Part shown: positions 1-8,208 of the stretch, one piece after another | How positions within the stretch are numbered: position 1 is the first letter of the stretch | Layout: every line of letters begins with the position of its first letter | NCBI GenBank assembly: GCA_012295275.1 | Contig: CM022678.1 | Coordinates: 5,711,059-5,728,558 of the forward strand | Source of the DNA: Chrysomallon squamiferum | Taxonomy: Eukaryota > Mollusca > Gastropoda > Neomphalida > Peltospiridae | Reading direction: 5' to 3' | DNA: 17,500 nt | Position numbers and translations under genes: made by a program | Notes under the pieces: model-generated | What the model saw: the letters and a program-made list of their open reading frames with translations, nothing else | Database searches by the model: none | Told to the model about the DNA's origin: nothing

Positions 1-79
1 ATTTTGAAAATTACAATAACACGTCGACAGCTGTGCTTTAAACAAAAGAACCATGGCCGGAGTTAAATGTCCGTACGCG
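1..79 (+). other. possible short first coding exon ending in a splice donor
   Basis: An ATG at 53-55 sits in a good Kozak context (A at about -4, CC before the ATG, G at +4). It opens a nine-codon frame, MAGVKCPYA, that runs directly into a donor-like GCG|GTAAGA at 80. Without splicing the frame ends eight codons later at a TAA. The upstream 50 bases hold an E-box (CAGCTG). The window starts too close upstream to show a promoter. ATG-plus-donor pairs this short arise often by chance, so this is a weak candidate with no recognised product. Confidence 0.15.
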
Positions 80-480
80 GTAAGAAATAATAACGTTTTG
101 CTTTAATTAACCATTAGAACAAAGCTATCGATCTGAACTGGTTCATCAAACATTAGCAAGTGAGCCGTGACGATAAACAGTTATATATATATATATGTAT
201 GTACGTATGGATGGATAGATTGATAGATTGATAGACGTACAGATGGATGGATGTGTGTGCCTTTATGCTTGCACGCGTATGTCTATAATTGCTTGAAATA
301 CCTAAAAAAAAAAAGTACATCTTATTACATAATACTGTTGTCGCGGTAGTTGCTACTGTAATATTCTGCCTGTCAAGTCGTTTACAAAATTCATTACTGT
401 TAATATATCTCGCGATTTTTTTTGCAAAGTCGTTATTTTCTAATCACTGATCAGTTAGCTAATCTTCGCGAATTAAAACA
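80..480. other. AT-rich unique sequence with a compound microsatellite
   Basis: No gene is visible. The main structure is a compound simple repeat at 181-260: (AT)n, then imperfect GTAT, GATG, GATA and GATT tetranucleotides, then a short TG run. The rest is ordinary AT-rich sequence with scattered CpG. Confidence 0.6.
181..260. repeat. compound (AT)n-(GTAT)n-(GATG/GATA)n microsatellite
   Basis: About eight AT units are followed by degenerate tetranucleotides (GTAT, GTAC, GATG, GATA, GATT). Such compound tails often follow cephalopod SINEs, but no SINE body is visible next to this one. Confidence 0.8.
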
Positions 481-507
481 TCGAAGTATGAAAAGGTGAA
501 CGCCTTA

Positions 508-517
508 TGACGTCAGC
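508..517. promoter_or_regulatory. CRE-like site TGACGTCAGC
   Basis: This is a perfect palindromic CRE core, the binding site of CREB/ATF bZIP factors, followed by GC. The same decamer recurs at 1548-1557. Confidence 0.4.
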
Positions 518-633
518 TTCGCTCTTAATTTATTTAATAGACAGTTTAAACAAAATATAAAAATTAACAAATGAAATTAACGGAAAAGAAAAGAAATACG
601 AAAGTGACAATGAAAATATATATTATTAATAAA

Positions 634-636
<3 letters not shown>

Positions 637-690
<54 letters not shown>
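637..690. repeat. (AAT)n microsatellite with short poly-A
   Basis: About 15 AAT/TAA units run into eight A residues. It interrupts the promoter-like island. Confidence 0.9.
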
Positions 691-1352
691 TCGAAGGAGA
701 ACAAAATTCGTTAGACAATGATAACTTTAAGACATGATAGGAAATGTGGATCTTTGGCAGATAGCGATCGATAAGCGTTACCATGACGACGGATCCGATT
801 CGTTTGCGTTGTGTTGCTTCGGCTGAAAACGGTTAATCGAAAACCCCCGAACTCTTTTTCTTTCTCTCTCTCGATATCGGCTGCAGAAACAAATTCAGCC
901 GATCGCTATATATTGGCGTCTTCATCTGAGGAGGGTAAACGGGATTATAAACAAGGTGACATAATATCGATTCGTTGCCAGAAACAAAAAAATAACAATA
1001 ACAATAAACAATAAATCTAAAAGAAAACGTTATTAAATTTAAAGCAAAATGCAAATTAAAAGAGCTTTGTAAAAAAAAAATAATAATAATTTTCTGTAAT
1101 ATAATATAACACAGATCAATGTTCATTTCTGCCCGATCACGCTCACTCCTCCCCTCCTCCCCCCACTTCTTCCATCAACGTCTAACGTTTTGATCATTCG
1201 GCTTTACAGTTGGAAGATTCTGTGATTTCGCTGTCTCTCAAATCGAACATCGAGCTCTGTAAATTTAATACAGCTATAAAAATGTCAATTCGACACGCAC
1301 ATTCTTGTAATACGAAATTAATGACAAATGTCGACGTCATCATCATAATTAA

Positions 1353-1361
1353 TCACGTGAC
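1353..1361. promoter_or_regulatory. E-box TCACGTGAC (USF/MiT-TFE type)
   Basis: The palindromic CACGTG core is flanked by T and AC, which matches the preferred flanks of USF and TFE3-family bHLH-ZIP factors. It lies about 40 bp upstream of the YY1-like ATGGCGG element. Confidence 0.35.
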
Positions 1362-1387
1362 CCATTCGAGAGTGACATACAGTTGAG

Positions 1388-1468
1388 ATGAGAAGAAACA
1401 TGGCGGATGCATTCTCGGAAATTTTGGTACTATGGCCAGCTTCTGCAAAAATTCACACTTCGTTTTAG
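1388..1468 (+). other. candidate first exon (5'UTR plus start codon) with GTAAGT donor
   Basis: Three ATGs precede the donor at 1469. The ATGs at 1388 and 1400 share a frame, which reads MRRNMADAFSEILVLWPASAKIHTSF and stops at the TAG forming the last three exon bases. The ATG at 1432 (A at -3, G at +4, so a strong Kozak) reads MASFCKNSHFVL plus one base. It stays open into a phase-1 GTAAGTGA donor. If this is a coding first exon, the 1432 ATG is the likelier start and the 1388/1400 frame is an overlapping upstream frame. I recognise no protein family. It could equally be a non-coding 5' exon or chance. Confidence 0.3.
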
Positions 1469-1800
1469 GTAAGTGAATTTTTATTTTTTTGTCTATATTT
1501 TTTTTTACATTTTTTTTACTGTATATTATTTATTTGCACACGGCTAGTGACGTCAGCCCGTTTACACCGCTACCGTAAAAATCTGTCGTATGCATCATAT
1601 CGACAACGCAAGCTGGAGGGGCAAAAAAACAACAACAATAAGATATAAGGTGATAAAGTACCCATCGATTCGCTGATATGAGATAAGCCAGCAGAATTTG
1701 ACGTGCACGTTTGGTGACAGACATTGTAATAATATAGTTATGAGCTTTTCCGAGAAGTGTCTGTTTCATAGCTGCGGTCGTCAACTATTATAAACACCTG
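1469..1800. other. T-rich stretch then unique sequence with a second CRE decamer
   Basis: Downstream of the candidate donor is a T-rich 60 bp, then about 250 bp of unique sequence that starts with TGACGTCAGC at 1548-1557. An 84-codon minus-strand open frame (1530-1784) has no recognisable domain and a composition typical of untranslated AT-rich DNA. I do not call it a gene. Confidence 0.4.
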
Positions 1801-2100
1801 TCAAAAAAAAAAAAAAAAAAAAAAATAAATATGTAAAAAAAAAAAACCTGTTCCTTTATCATCATCATAATATATTCAGTTCTTTGAAAAAAAAAAAAAA
1901 AATAAATAAATAAAAATAAATAAATAAATTTAAAAAAATAAATAAATTTAAAAAATAAATAAATAACATAAATTTAAAAAAATATATATTATAATAATAA
2001 AATAAAGAGAAGAAGAAGAAAAAAAAAAGGAACGAAGAAATAGAAGAATTTATTTTGTTATTTTTTATTTTATTTATTTATTTATTTATTTTTTTTTTAA
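1801..2100. repeat. A-rich block facing a T-rich block (inverted low-complexity arms)
   Basis: Poly-A (1803-1825), further A runs and (AAAT)n at about 1900-1975 are followed by an AG-rich spacer. T-rich (ATTT)n with a ten-T run comes at about 2055-2100. The two tetranucleotide blocks are reverse complements over roughly 30-40 nt, so the region can fold into an AT-only stem with a loop of about 130 nt. Confidence 0.7.
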
Positions 2101-2190
2101 AATGGCATTTACATTTCTGCATGAGTGTTAAACCATAAACTAAATTCGGGGGTTAACCCATACTTTGTCTATTTGTATAAATAAAATTTA

Positions 2191-2224
<34 letters not shown>
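2191..2224. repeat. (AAT)n microsatellite
   Basis: Eleven uninterrupted AAT units. Confidence 0.9.
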
Positions 2225-2381
2225 GCCAATTAAAAATTATGTTATCAATGCTAATAATATATAGCACCATTGCCATTATATTAAGTTGTTTTGGGGGTTT
2301 TGGTTTTTTTTGTTTTTTTATCCATACTCGTAAGGAAACAAGTATGCATAAATTAAATATATCAGGAAGAGAGAAGGAGAG

Positions 2382-2395
<14 letters not shown>

Positions 2396-2449
<54 letters not shown>
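2396..2449. repeat. (GA)n microsatellite
   Basis: About 27 perfect GA units, preceded by degenerate GAGA/GGCA purine sequence from 2365. The Arg-Glu open frame across it is a repeat translation. Confidence 0.95.
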
Positions 2450-2452
<3 letters not shown>

Positions 2453-2459
2453 CTGGATC

Positions 2460-2820
2460 TTTCTATTGATTTACAAATGGCATTTCGCTCGAGTATAATT
2501 TCGTTTTGTTGTCCTTATCAAGCATCGCGACACGCAAAAAGCAAATGGGCAAGCGAGTTGCTAATTGTTGTAGTGCTCCGATGAAAAGGGTGGAAATAAC
2601 GTCAAGAAAGAGGCTCGAATTACCAAAATGTCGCCTGCTTGTTGGTTAATCAATTTTTGTTAGCGAAGCTGTAAAATCTGTCAATAAATGTGACATAAGT
2701 TGTAAGCTTATGCGTCAGACGTGTAATAAATTGTGAGGTATCTAATTTGTTTTTAATTGCCCTTCGAGAAAATACGATCTTTGCTCGAGTTTAATGATTT
2801 TAGATTGATGTAGTTTACAA
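2460..2820. other. unique, CpG-containing island with a 34-codon small frame
   Basis: About 350 bp of complex sequence lies between two repeat blocks. It contains a 34-codon frame (2545-2649, stop included) starting MGKRVANCCSAPMKRVEI, which is strongly basic and free of low-complexity sequence. The Kozak context is poor (C at -3). I recognise nothing in it. The island is more likely a conserved non-coding element or simply non-repetitive spacer than a gene. Confidence 0.25.
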
Positions 2821-2849
2821 TACATAGCAGTAGTGTCGTACGGATACCC

Positions 2850-2955
2850 CCCCCATTTTTTATTGTTTTTAATTTTTATTTATCTATTTATTTTTTATTT
2901 TTTTTTAAATTTAATTTATATTACTTTATTTTATTTTGTTTATTTATTTATTATT
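2850..2955. repeat. T-rich (TTTA)n-like low-complexity tract
   Basis: Degenerate TTTA/ATTT tetranucleotides and T runs begin after a run of eight C residues at about 2847-2854. The next 160 bp (2956-3120) are featureless AT-rich sequence. Confidence 0.7.
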
Positions 2956-3120
2956 GCTACAAAGGCTGAAACATCATTAACAATTATTTAAATATTTTAT
3001 ACCAACCACATTAAGGCTATGACATCAATATAAGCATTTAAATTAGCACTATGAGTAAGTGGACTTTTGTATTAATATATATATATTTTTTTTAATCAAA
3101 CATCTGTTTATTTAGCCATA

Positions 3121-3315
3121 ACTATCTATATAGACATGCATGTATTCATACATACATCAGTACACGTAGATGCATAGATACATATTCATAAACTGGTTCA
3201 CATATAGATGCATACAATATACATCATGCATACCTTCATAATAACATAAATTCATTTACATATGTACATCTCTATCTCGTATATATAACTATATATATAT
3301 ATATATATATATATT
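3121..3315. repeat. degenerate CATA/GATG tetranucleotide tract ending in (TA)n
   Basis: Many imperfect copies of ATACAT, AGATGCATA and CATA words fill 3121-3280. They end in a perfect (TA)n run at about 3289-3315. It looks like an old tetranucleotide array. Confidence 0.7.
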
Positions 3316-3317
3316 AG

Positions 3318-3725
3318 TAGCAGTAGTTGTAGCAGGAGACATTTGTGTCTTATGTCTGTCTGTCTGTCTGTATCCCTGTAGGTATGTACAAAATGACAGA
3401 AGAAAATCTGTGTATTGTTGTGTGTATTACTGACTGGTGTATTGATCACTGGAAACCGTTATTATTCTTCAAACTCGTTGCCACAGCAACAGGCACATTA
3501 ACTCCTTTGGCAGATTTAACTAGATAATTGGGTTATTTCACCAGGCAGCTAAATAAAGATTGAGTAATTAACCAACATATCTACCTGTTTTCAACGTAGA
3601 TTTAAAAGATCAAACAGTGTACCTCCCATAATTCATAGCTGGAGTCACGTGTTGCCATATTTTGCAATGACAGCATCTGACTCCATGGTGATGGAACACT
3701 ACTGGAATTTGTTTTTGGTTTTTTG
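3318..3725. other. unique region with a short hairpin; no gene seen
   Basis: A (CTGT)4 run lies at about 3354-3371. Unique sequence follows, with an inverted repeat TGGAGTCA (3640-3647) and TGACTCCA (3678-3685). An ATG at 3685 opens a 13-codon frame to a donor-like G|GTGAGT at 3726. The 60-codon frame at 3345-3527 has no recognisable features. Confidence 0.35.
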
Positions 3726-3753
3726 GTGAGTTTTTTATAGTTTTATTAAATTT

Positions 3754-3803
3754 TATTATTATTATTATTGTTGTTTATTATTATTATTATTATTATTATT
3801 ATT
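3754..3803. repeat. (TTA)n microsatellite
   Basis: Two blocks of TTA units are split by one TTG interruption. Confidence 0.9.
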
Positions 3804-3825
3804 TTTTTAAGATAAATATATTTTT

Positions 3826-3913
3826 AATATTATTTATTTATTAATTTTGAATTTATTTATTTATTTATTAATTTTGAATATATTTATTTATTTATTTATT
3901 TATTTATTTATTT
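3826..3913. repeat. (TTTA)n array with an internal 27-bp duplication
   Basis: TTTA repeats enclose two copies of TTTATTAATTTTGAAT (3837-3852 and 3864-3879) exactly 27 bp apart, which suggests slippage duplication within the array. Confidence 0.85.
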
Positions 3914-4515
3914 CTGTTTTTGCTTGTTTTGTCAATATTGCTGTTTTCCTTATTTTTAGTTCTAGTTGTTGTTGTAGCAGTTGAAGTAGCTGCAGCAAAG
4001 GTAATAAGGTGCTGAGGTAATAGTTAATGTAGTTAATGATTTTTTTTTTAGTTTTAATGAATTAGGTTTTTTTTCTTTATTATTTATACTTTTTTAGTTT
4101 GTTTATTTTAATTTTTTTTTTGTTTTGTTTGTTATGGTTGTTTTGGGGGGTTAGAGGGGGGTTTGCAAGAGTTTGTTAATTTAATTCATTTTATTTTTTA
4201 TTATTTTTATTTCATTTCTACTTTATTTATTTAACATTTTAATTTATTTGCTTATTCTTGAATATCTGTCCCTTTAATATTATTTATCTTCTTCTTTATT
4301 TAAAAAAAAAAAATATTATGTTTATTTTTAATTTTATCATAGTCACTTTAAAAGTTTTATTATGTTTATTTTTAATTTTATTTATTTATTTACTAACCAT
4401 ATGAATTTTATCACAGTATTTAATTTTATTTACACATATGTTTTAATGCACGTGCTGGCATGTACACAAGAGAGCCCCTCACACATACAGACATACAGAC
4501 AGACAGACAGAATAA
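3914..4515. other. T-rich low-complexity spacer without genes
   Basis: About 600 bp of T-rich sequence carries degenerate TTTA and TTTTA words, T runs of 8-10 and a short G-rich patch at about 4143-4161. It closes with an (ACAG)n run at about 4487-4510. No coding or RNA gene signal is visible. Confidence 0.6.
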
Positions 4516-4519
4516 CATT

Positions 4520-4745
4520 TAAATAAAAAACTGTATCATAGCATGACTGCTTATTGTCTAAGGAGGACTGACTTTCTGTACTTTGATATTAAATATTAAT
4601 GATATTGACAAAAGGCATATGGAAATTTGCAGTGACATAATGCATTGGTTTAATTTTTTTTATTATTGTTCTTTTTGTTTTTCTGTATGAGTAAAAGAAA
4701 CATGTCAAATTATATAATTCAGATATTTTTATGTGTGTATATATG
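4520..4745 (+). repeat. diverged direct repeat, copy 1
   Basis: It matches 5245-5500 in the same orientation. The core aligns at a nearly constant offset of 728-729: GCATGACTG (4541 and 5269), then ACTTTCT, then a 30-nt stretch (4582-4611 and 5311-5340) that I see differing at one base. A weaker match continues through GTATG, an A-rich stretch and a TG run. Both copies are preceded by a short purine microsatellite. Confidence 0.8.
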
Positions 4746-4862
4746 ACATAGGTAAATGCACAGGTAAATAGGTAATAGACAGATATACGGGTATATATCA
4801 CTGATAAAATAAATAGACAATAGTGAGAGACAGAGAAAACAGTAAGAAAGACAGTATGTGAG

Positions 4863-5130
4863 TGAGTAACTGAGACAGATTGAGTTAGTAACTGTTTTGG
4901 GGTTATTTATAATGAGTGGGTAACAGGAAGTAAATGAGTAACCAGTTCAGATTGAGTGAGTAAATGATACAGTGAGCTTGTAACTCAAATGGTGAGGATG
5001 TAACTGATTCAGTGAGTAGGTAACCAAGATACTGAACGCGTAACTGAGACTGAGTGAGTAACTGATTCAGTGAGCAGGTAACTGGTTCAGTGAGCAAGTA
5101 ACCAGTTCAGTGAGTGGATGTGTAACTGGA
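4863..5130 (+). repeat. 20-bp minisatellite, about 12 units
   Basis: The consensus is about TGAGYRRGTAACTGRTTCAG. Clear 20-bp units start at 4953, 4973, 4993, 5013, 5051, 5071, 5091 and 5111. Neighbours of 18, 18 and 22 bp start at 4935, 5033 and 4913. Degenerate units extend a little on both sides, to about 4850 and 5165. Units at 5071 and 5091 carry AACTGGTT and AACCAGTT, which are reverse complements. The open frame across the array on the minus strand is a repeat translation, because 20 is not a multiple of three. Confidence 0.9.
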
Positions 5131-5189
5131 AAGTTAGATTAACTAAGTCAGTTAGCGAATAACCAAAATACTGAGGAATAATCAACAGT

Positions 5190-5216
5190 GAAAGAGAGAG
5201 AGAGAGAGAAAGAGCA
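5190..5216. repeat. short imperfect (GA)n
   Basis: About ten GA units with AAAG interruptions lie just upstream of repeat copy 2. The position matches that of the GACA run upstream of copy 1. Confidence 0.8.
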
Positions 5217-5244
5217 AGCAAAAGATCAATACATAAAGGGATTA

Positions 5245-5491
5245 ATTCACATTAAAAACTATATCTTTGCATGACTGTTTATCGTCAATGGAAGCTCGAC
5301 TTTCTATACCTTGATATTAAATATTAATAATATTGACAAAGCAGTATGCTTGAAATTAGATTGGGTATAATCTGTTGGTTTTTTTCTATTTCTGTCCCTT
5401 TGTCTGTTTGTCTCTTTGTTTGTTTGTATTCCCGTGTGCGTATGTGAAAAATAACTGACCATTAATATAATATTTTATTTGTTTTGTGTGT

Positions 5492-5500
<9 letters not shown>
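5245..5500 (+). repeat. diverged direct repeat, copy 2
   Basis: Partner of 4520-4745. It is longer by about 26 bp because of extra TTTG/TCTG sequence around 5390-5430. It ends at the (GT)n array. Confidence 0.8.

Positions 5501-5534
<34 letters not shown>
5492..5534. repeat. (GT)n microsatellite
   Basis: About 20 perfect GT units, preceded by GTGTGTAA. Confidence 0.95.
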
Positions 5535-5535
<1 letters not shown>

Positions 5536-6215
5536 CAGTATTTATTTATTAACTGTTGTTCTTTCTTTTTCTATTTTTCTGTGTATGTGTTTGTTGAGGG
5601 TGGGGTGATGTATGCCAACAATTATTCTTTAATTAATTAGCATATCTATTTTTTTTTTTTTTTATAGTTTGGTTACTGTTCTGGAATCTTGACTTTTCGT
5701 TTTCTGGTTGTTGGGTTATTGTTGTTTTGGGTTGTTTTTTTCTTCATTATAAAAAATGAAATATAAACAAACATCAGTAGCAAACAACAGTACTGTTAAC
5801 TGACACAACAGAACAGAAACACGTAACATAATGACGTGGAGTATTCTAGTCATTTCAGATGCATCTACAAACGTACGATCTAATCATAAGACAATTTGGC
5901 AAACGTTTTGCACTTGCAAAGCTTTCTACATGGCTTATCTTGGTTTGTCAGAACTGCTGGATGTGACTTACCTGTTCTTTTGCTTTAGTCTCTTCAGTCC
6001 AGCTTGGTTTGGCAAAGTTTGGCTTAATTTACCCTGTTTTACACTTTTTTTTTGGATACGTTTTTCTTTAATATTTGCAAAATCCAAAGTATTTTAAAAT
6101 GTGAAACATTTCTGTTACAAAAACATTTCAGATAAAAGCTTCTGAAGCTGTTGTATTCATATATGGTCACCATGCTAATTTTGTCTAAAAATAAATAGCT
6201 ATTTTGGTTATTTTT
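5535..6215. other. AT-rich unique sequence, no supported gene
   Basis: There is an 18-nt poly-T at about 5649-5664, then unique sequence. An 88-codon plus-strand frame (5831-6097) is not low-complexity in its first 50 codons. It has no recognisable domain or favourable start context, and ends in a T-run-derived Phe-rich tail. The words TTTGGCAAA and TTGGCAAAG recur at about 5896 and 6009. I do not call a gene. Confidence 0.4.
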
Positions 6216-6216
6216 A

Positions 6217-6332
<116 letters not shown>

Positions 6333-6359
6333 TTTATCTTTATTATTATTTTTTTTCCC

Positions 6360-6614
6360 ATCAACAGACAGACACTGTTATCTTGCATACTCTTAATTGC
6401 TTTACAAATCTATTTTTTGTGTTCAATCTTCATTTTCATAGTCTCTTAAAATCACTGTAGCCAAAACTTATTTTTATATAACCAAAAATGATTGTGATAA
6501 CTTGGGCTATTTTTTCTCTTTACTTTGGAAACCTCAGCTTTGATATTTCTTGAAACAGAATGGACTGAATTTACTGTTGAACCATTTTTGTCTTAAAACC
6601 ACACCATCTGAAGT

Positions 6615-6657
<43 letters not shown>

Positions 6658-6900
6658 ATCACCAACAAACATTTCCGTTATCTCAAAAACATTCCCTCTT
6701 TTACCTTTACAACCATTTCAGCTCGGAACAGTTCAGGAACCAGTGCCATAATACTCCTTTAAGATGAAACATAAATAGTGAAAAATCGAATAGCTCTCCA
6801 CGGAGCTTTTTCTTGTCATCCTGAAGCAGTTTCCTAAAATATTTATATGCATATTTGATTAGTGTTGGACTAACCAACCCTTCTGGGAATTCCAGCGACT
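6360..6900. other. unique AT-rich sequence interrupted by (CA)n
   Basis: Apart from the (CA)n at 6616-6656, the 540 bp are unique sequence without coding, RNA or repeat signals that I can support. Confidence 0.5.
6616..6656. repeat. (CA)n microsatellite
   Basis: About 20 perfect CA units. Confidence 0.95.
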
Positions 6901-7305
6901 ATGAAAAGTCATGCAAGCAATTATATGCATTATCCTGGCCTCCCCACAGCAGCAGAAGAAAAATGTATGAGGTGTAACTTTCTTGTGTATCATACAACAT
7001 GTGTGTGTCTCTGTTCTGTAAGGCAGGACAAAGGAGATTTTTATTTATTTTATTTTTTTTATTATTATTTATTAAACATTTACATGCTGATGCTGGCTTT
7101 GGTGGTGGTAGTAGTAGTGGTTGTTATTTGTGACGGTTTTAATGATCATAGTGCATACAGAATATATGACAAATTTTTTGGTTTTTTTTTTGTGGTTGTT
7201 GGTGATGATGTAGTTGTTTTATTCAAGGCTGTGGTGACAATCAGTAAAACAAATACAACATACTGATGGTGGTAGTGGTAGTTATTATCTTTGTTGTTGT
7301 GTTTG
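6901..7305. other. GGT/GAT-rich degenerate trinucleotide region
   Basis: Degenerate GGTGGTAGTAGT and GATGATG words (about 7096-7330) give a Val-rich frame. This is low-complexity translation and not a membrane protein. It grades into the 43-bp minisatellite downstream; a CATACAGAATATATGAC word at about 7153 may be an outlying, decayed unit. Confidence 0.5.
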
Positions 7306-7770
7306 ATGATGGTGGTGAATGTTAAATATATGACACTCTGTGTAAATGAATTTTGATGCAAAGGTTATGACATACTGAATTTAACACATACTGATGATGC
7401 TGGTGAAAATGGTGAATACCAAATGTATGACACTGAAAGTCGTGAGAGGTGGTGAAAAATATTCAACATGCCTGAATATTGCTAACAGTTATGGAGTCTG
7501 GTGGTAATGATGGCAGATGTTAAATGGATGACACAGGCTGTAATGTATTTTGATTGGTGATGAATACAAAAACGTGTGGCGTATAGAATTTATTTTTATG
7601 GTGTTGAATATAAAATGTATGACATATAGAATTCATTTTGATGGTTTTGGATATAAAATGTATGGCATATAGAATTTATTTTGATGGTTTTGGATATAAA
7701 ATGTAAGATATACTGAATATATTTTGATGGTGATGAATACAAAACGTAAGTCATACTGTACATACTGAGG
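7306..7770 (+). repeat. 43-bp minisatellite decaying towards its 5' side
   Basis: Three consecutive 43-bp units (7597-7639, 7640-7682, 7683-7725) share GATGGT, a TTGGATATAAAATGTATG-like core and GAATTTATTTT. They are flanked by a 45-bp unit (7552-7596) and a partial unit from 7726. Upstream, from 7306, units with the same word order (GATGGTG, AAATRTATGACA, TTTT) are progressively less similar. Since 43 is not a multiple of three, the array is non-coding; the minus-strand frame across it is accidental. Confidence 0.85.
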
Positions 7771-7970
7771 GTATAGAGTGCATACAATGTATTTTTTGTT
7801 GTGTGGTTTTGTTTCAAGAGTCAGACATTCTCTGTTCAGAAGACAGTGGTAAGAAGGTATGTGATTAAAACAATCTGCCTGGTTACATGGAATGTTGTTT
7901 GACTCTTAGTTTTCAGTGATGTGATAGTTCTTGTGTTTGTTAGTTGACTAATGATTACCAGACATCTTTG
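7771..7970. other. unique sequence, nothing identified
   Basis: Two hundred bases between the minisatellite and the SINE head, without repeats or open frames of note. Confidence 0.5.
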
Positions 7971-7974
7971 TGTT

Positions 7975-8075
7975 CTGTTGTGTCGGTTAAGCCTCCTGTC
8001 TCACGACTGTTTGGTTCTGGGATCTAATCCAGTTAGTGACTTCAGGCCAGAAATGAGTGGATAGATGTGAAATTT
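7975..8075 (+). repeat. degraded tRNA-derived SINE head
   Basis: A GGTTAAG A-box-like segment at about 7985-7992 is followed about 30 nt later by TGGTTCTGGGATCTAATCC (8012-8030). The latter resembles a pol III B box (GGTTCRANTCC). The order GGTTAAG, then a C-rich segment, then TGGTTCYGGG, then AATGAGTGGATAGA matches my memory of the common octopus SINE, which reads TGGTTCCGGGTTCAGTCCC and later TGAGTGGATTTGGTAGA. A T-run and the (TTG)n array follow, as SINE tails often do. It is heavily mutated. The family assignment is from memory. Confidence 0.5.
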
Positions 8076-8101
8076 TTTTTTTTCTTTTTATTTTATTATT
8101 A

Positions 8102-8131
8102 TTGTTGTTGTTGTTGTTGTTGTTGTTGTTT
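8102..8131. repeat. (TTG)n microsatellite
   Basis: Ten perfect TTG units, possibly the tail of the preceding SINE. Confidence 0.9.
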
Positions 8132-8208
8132 TAGTTGCTATTGTTATTTTTACTGTTGTTATTACTACTATATCAACTATTGCTTGTATTGTGGTCTTGT
8201 TCTCAAAT

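Larger units (their letters stand above)
480..1468 (+). promoter_or_regulatory. candidate promoter and 5' exon region
   Basis: This island is richer in CpG and less repetitive than its surroundings, apart from an (AAT)n array at 637-684. Visible motifs are a full palindromic CRE (TGACGTCA, 508-515), a near-CRE (CGACGTCA, 1332-1339), a USF/TFE-type E-box (TCACGTGAC, 1353-1361) and a YY1-like AAACATGGCGG (1396-1406). A donor TTTTAG|GTAAGTGA follows at 1469. In animals, YY1 sites of the ATGGCGG type often lie just downstream of the transcription start and overlap the start codon, and CRE and E-box sites cluster upstream. The order here fits that. A second TGACGTCAGC at 1548 would fall in the first intron. 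The transcription start, the gene and its product cannot be named from this window. Confidence 0.4.

Noticed and set aside
4863-5130. CRISPR-like array of regularly spaced repeats
   Set aside because: The 20-bp units abut directly without unique spacers, so it is a minisatellite in an animal genome.
5831-6097. 88-codon frame as a transmembrane protein
   Set aside because: The hydrophobic C-terminal part comes from T runs, the start context is weak and nothing in it is recognisable.
7975-8050. Functional tRNA gene
   Set aside because: The boxes are degenerate, no acceptor stem closes and the anticodon arm cannot be formed, so it is a retroposon relic.
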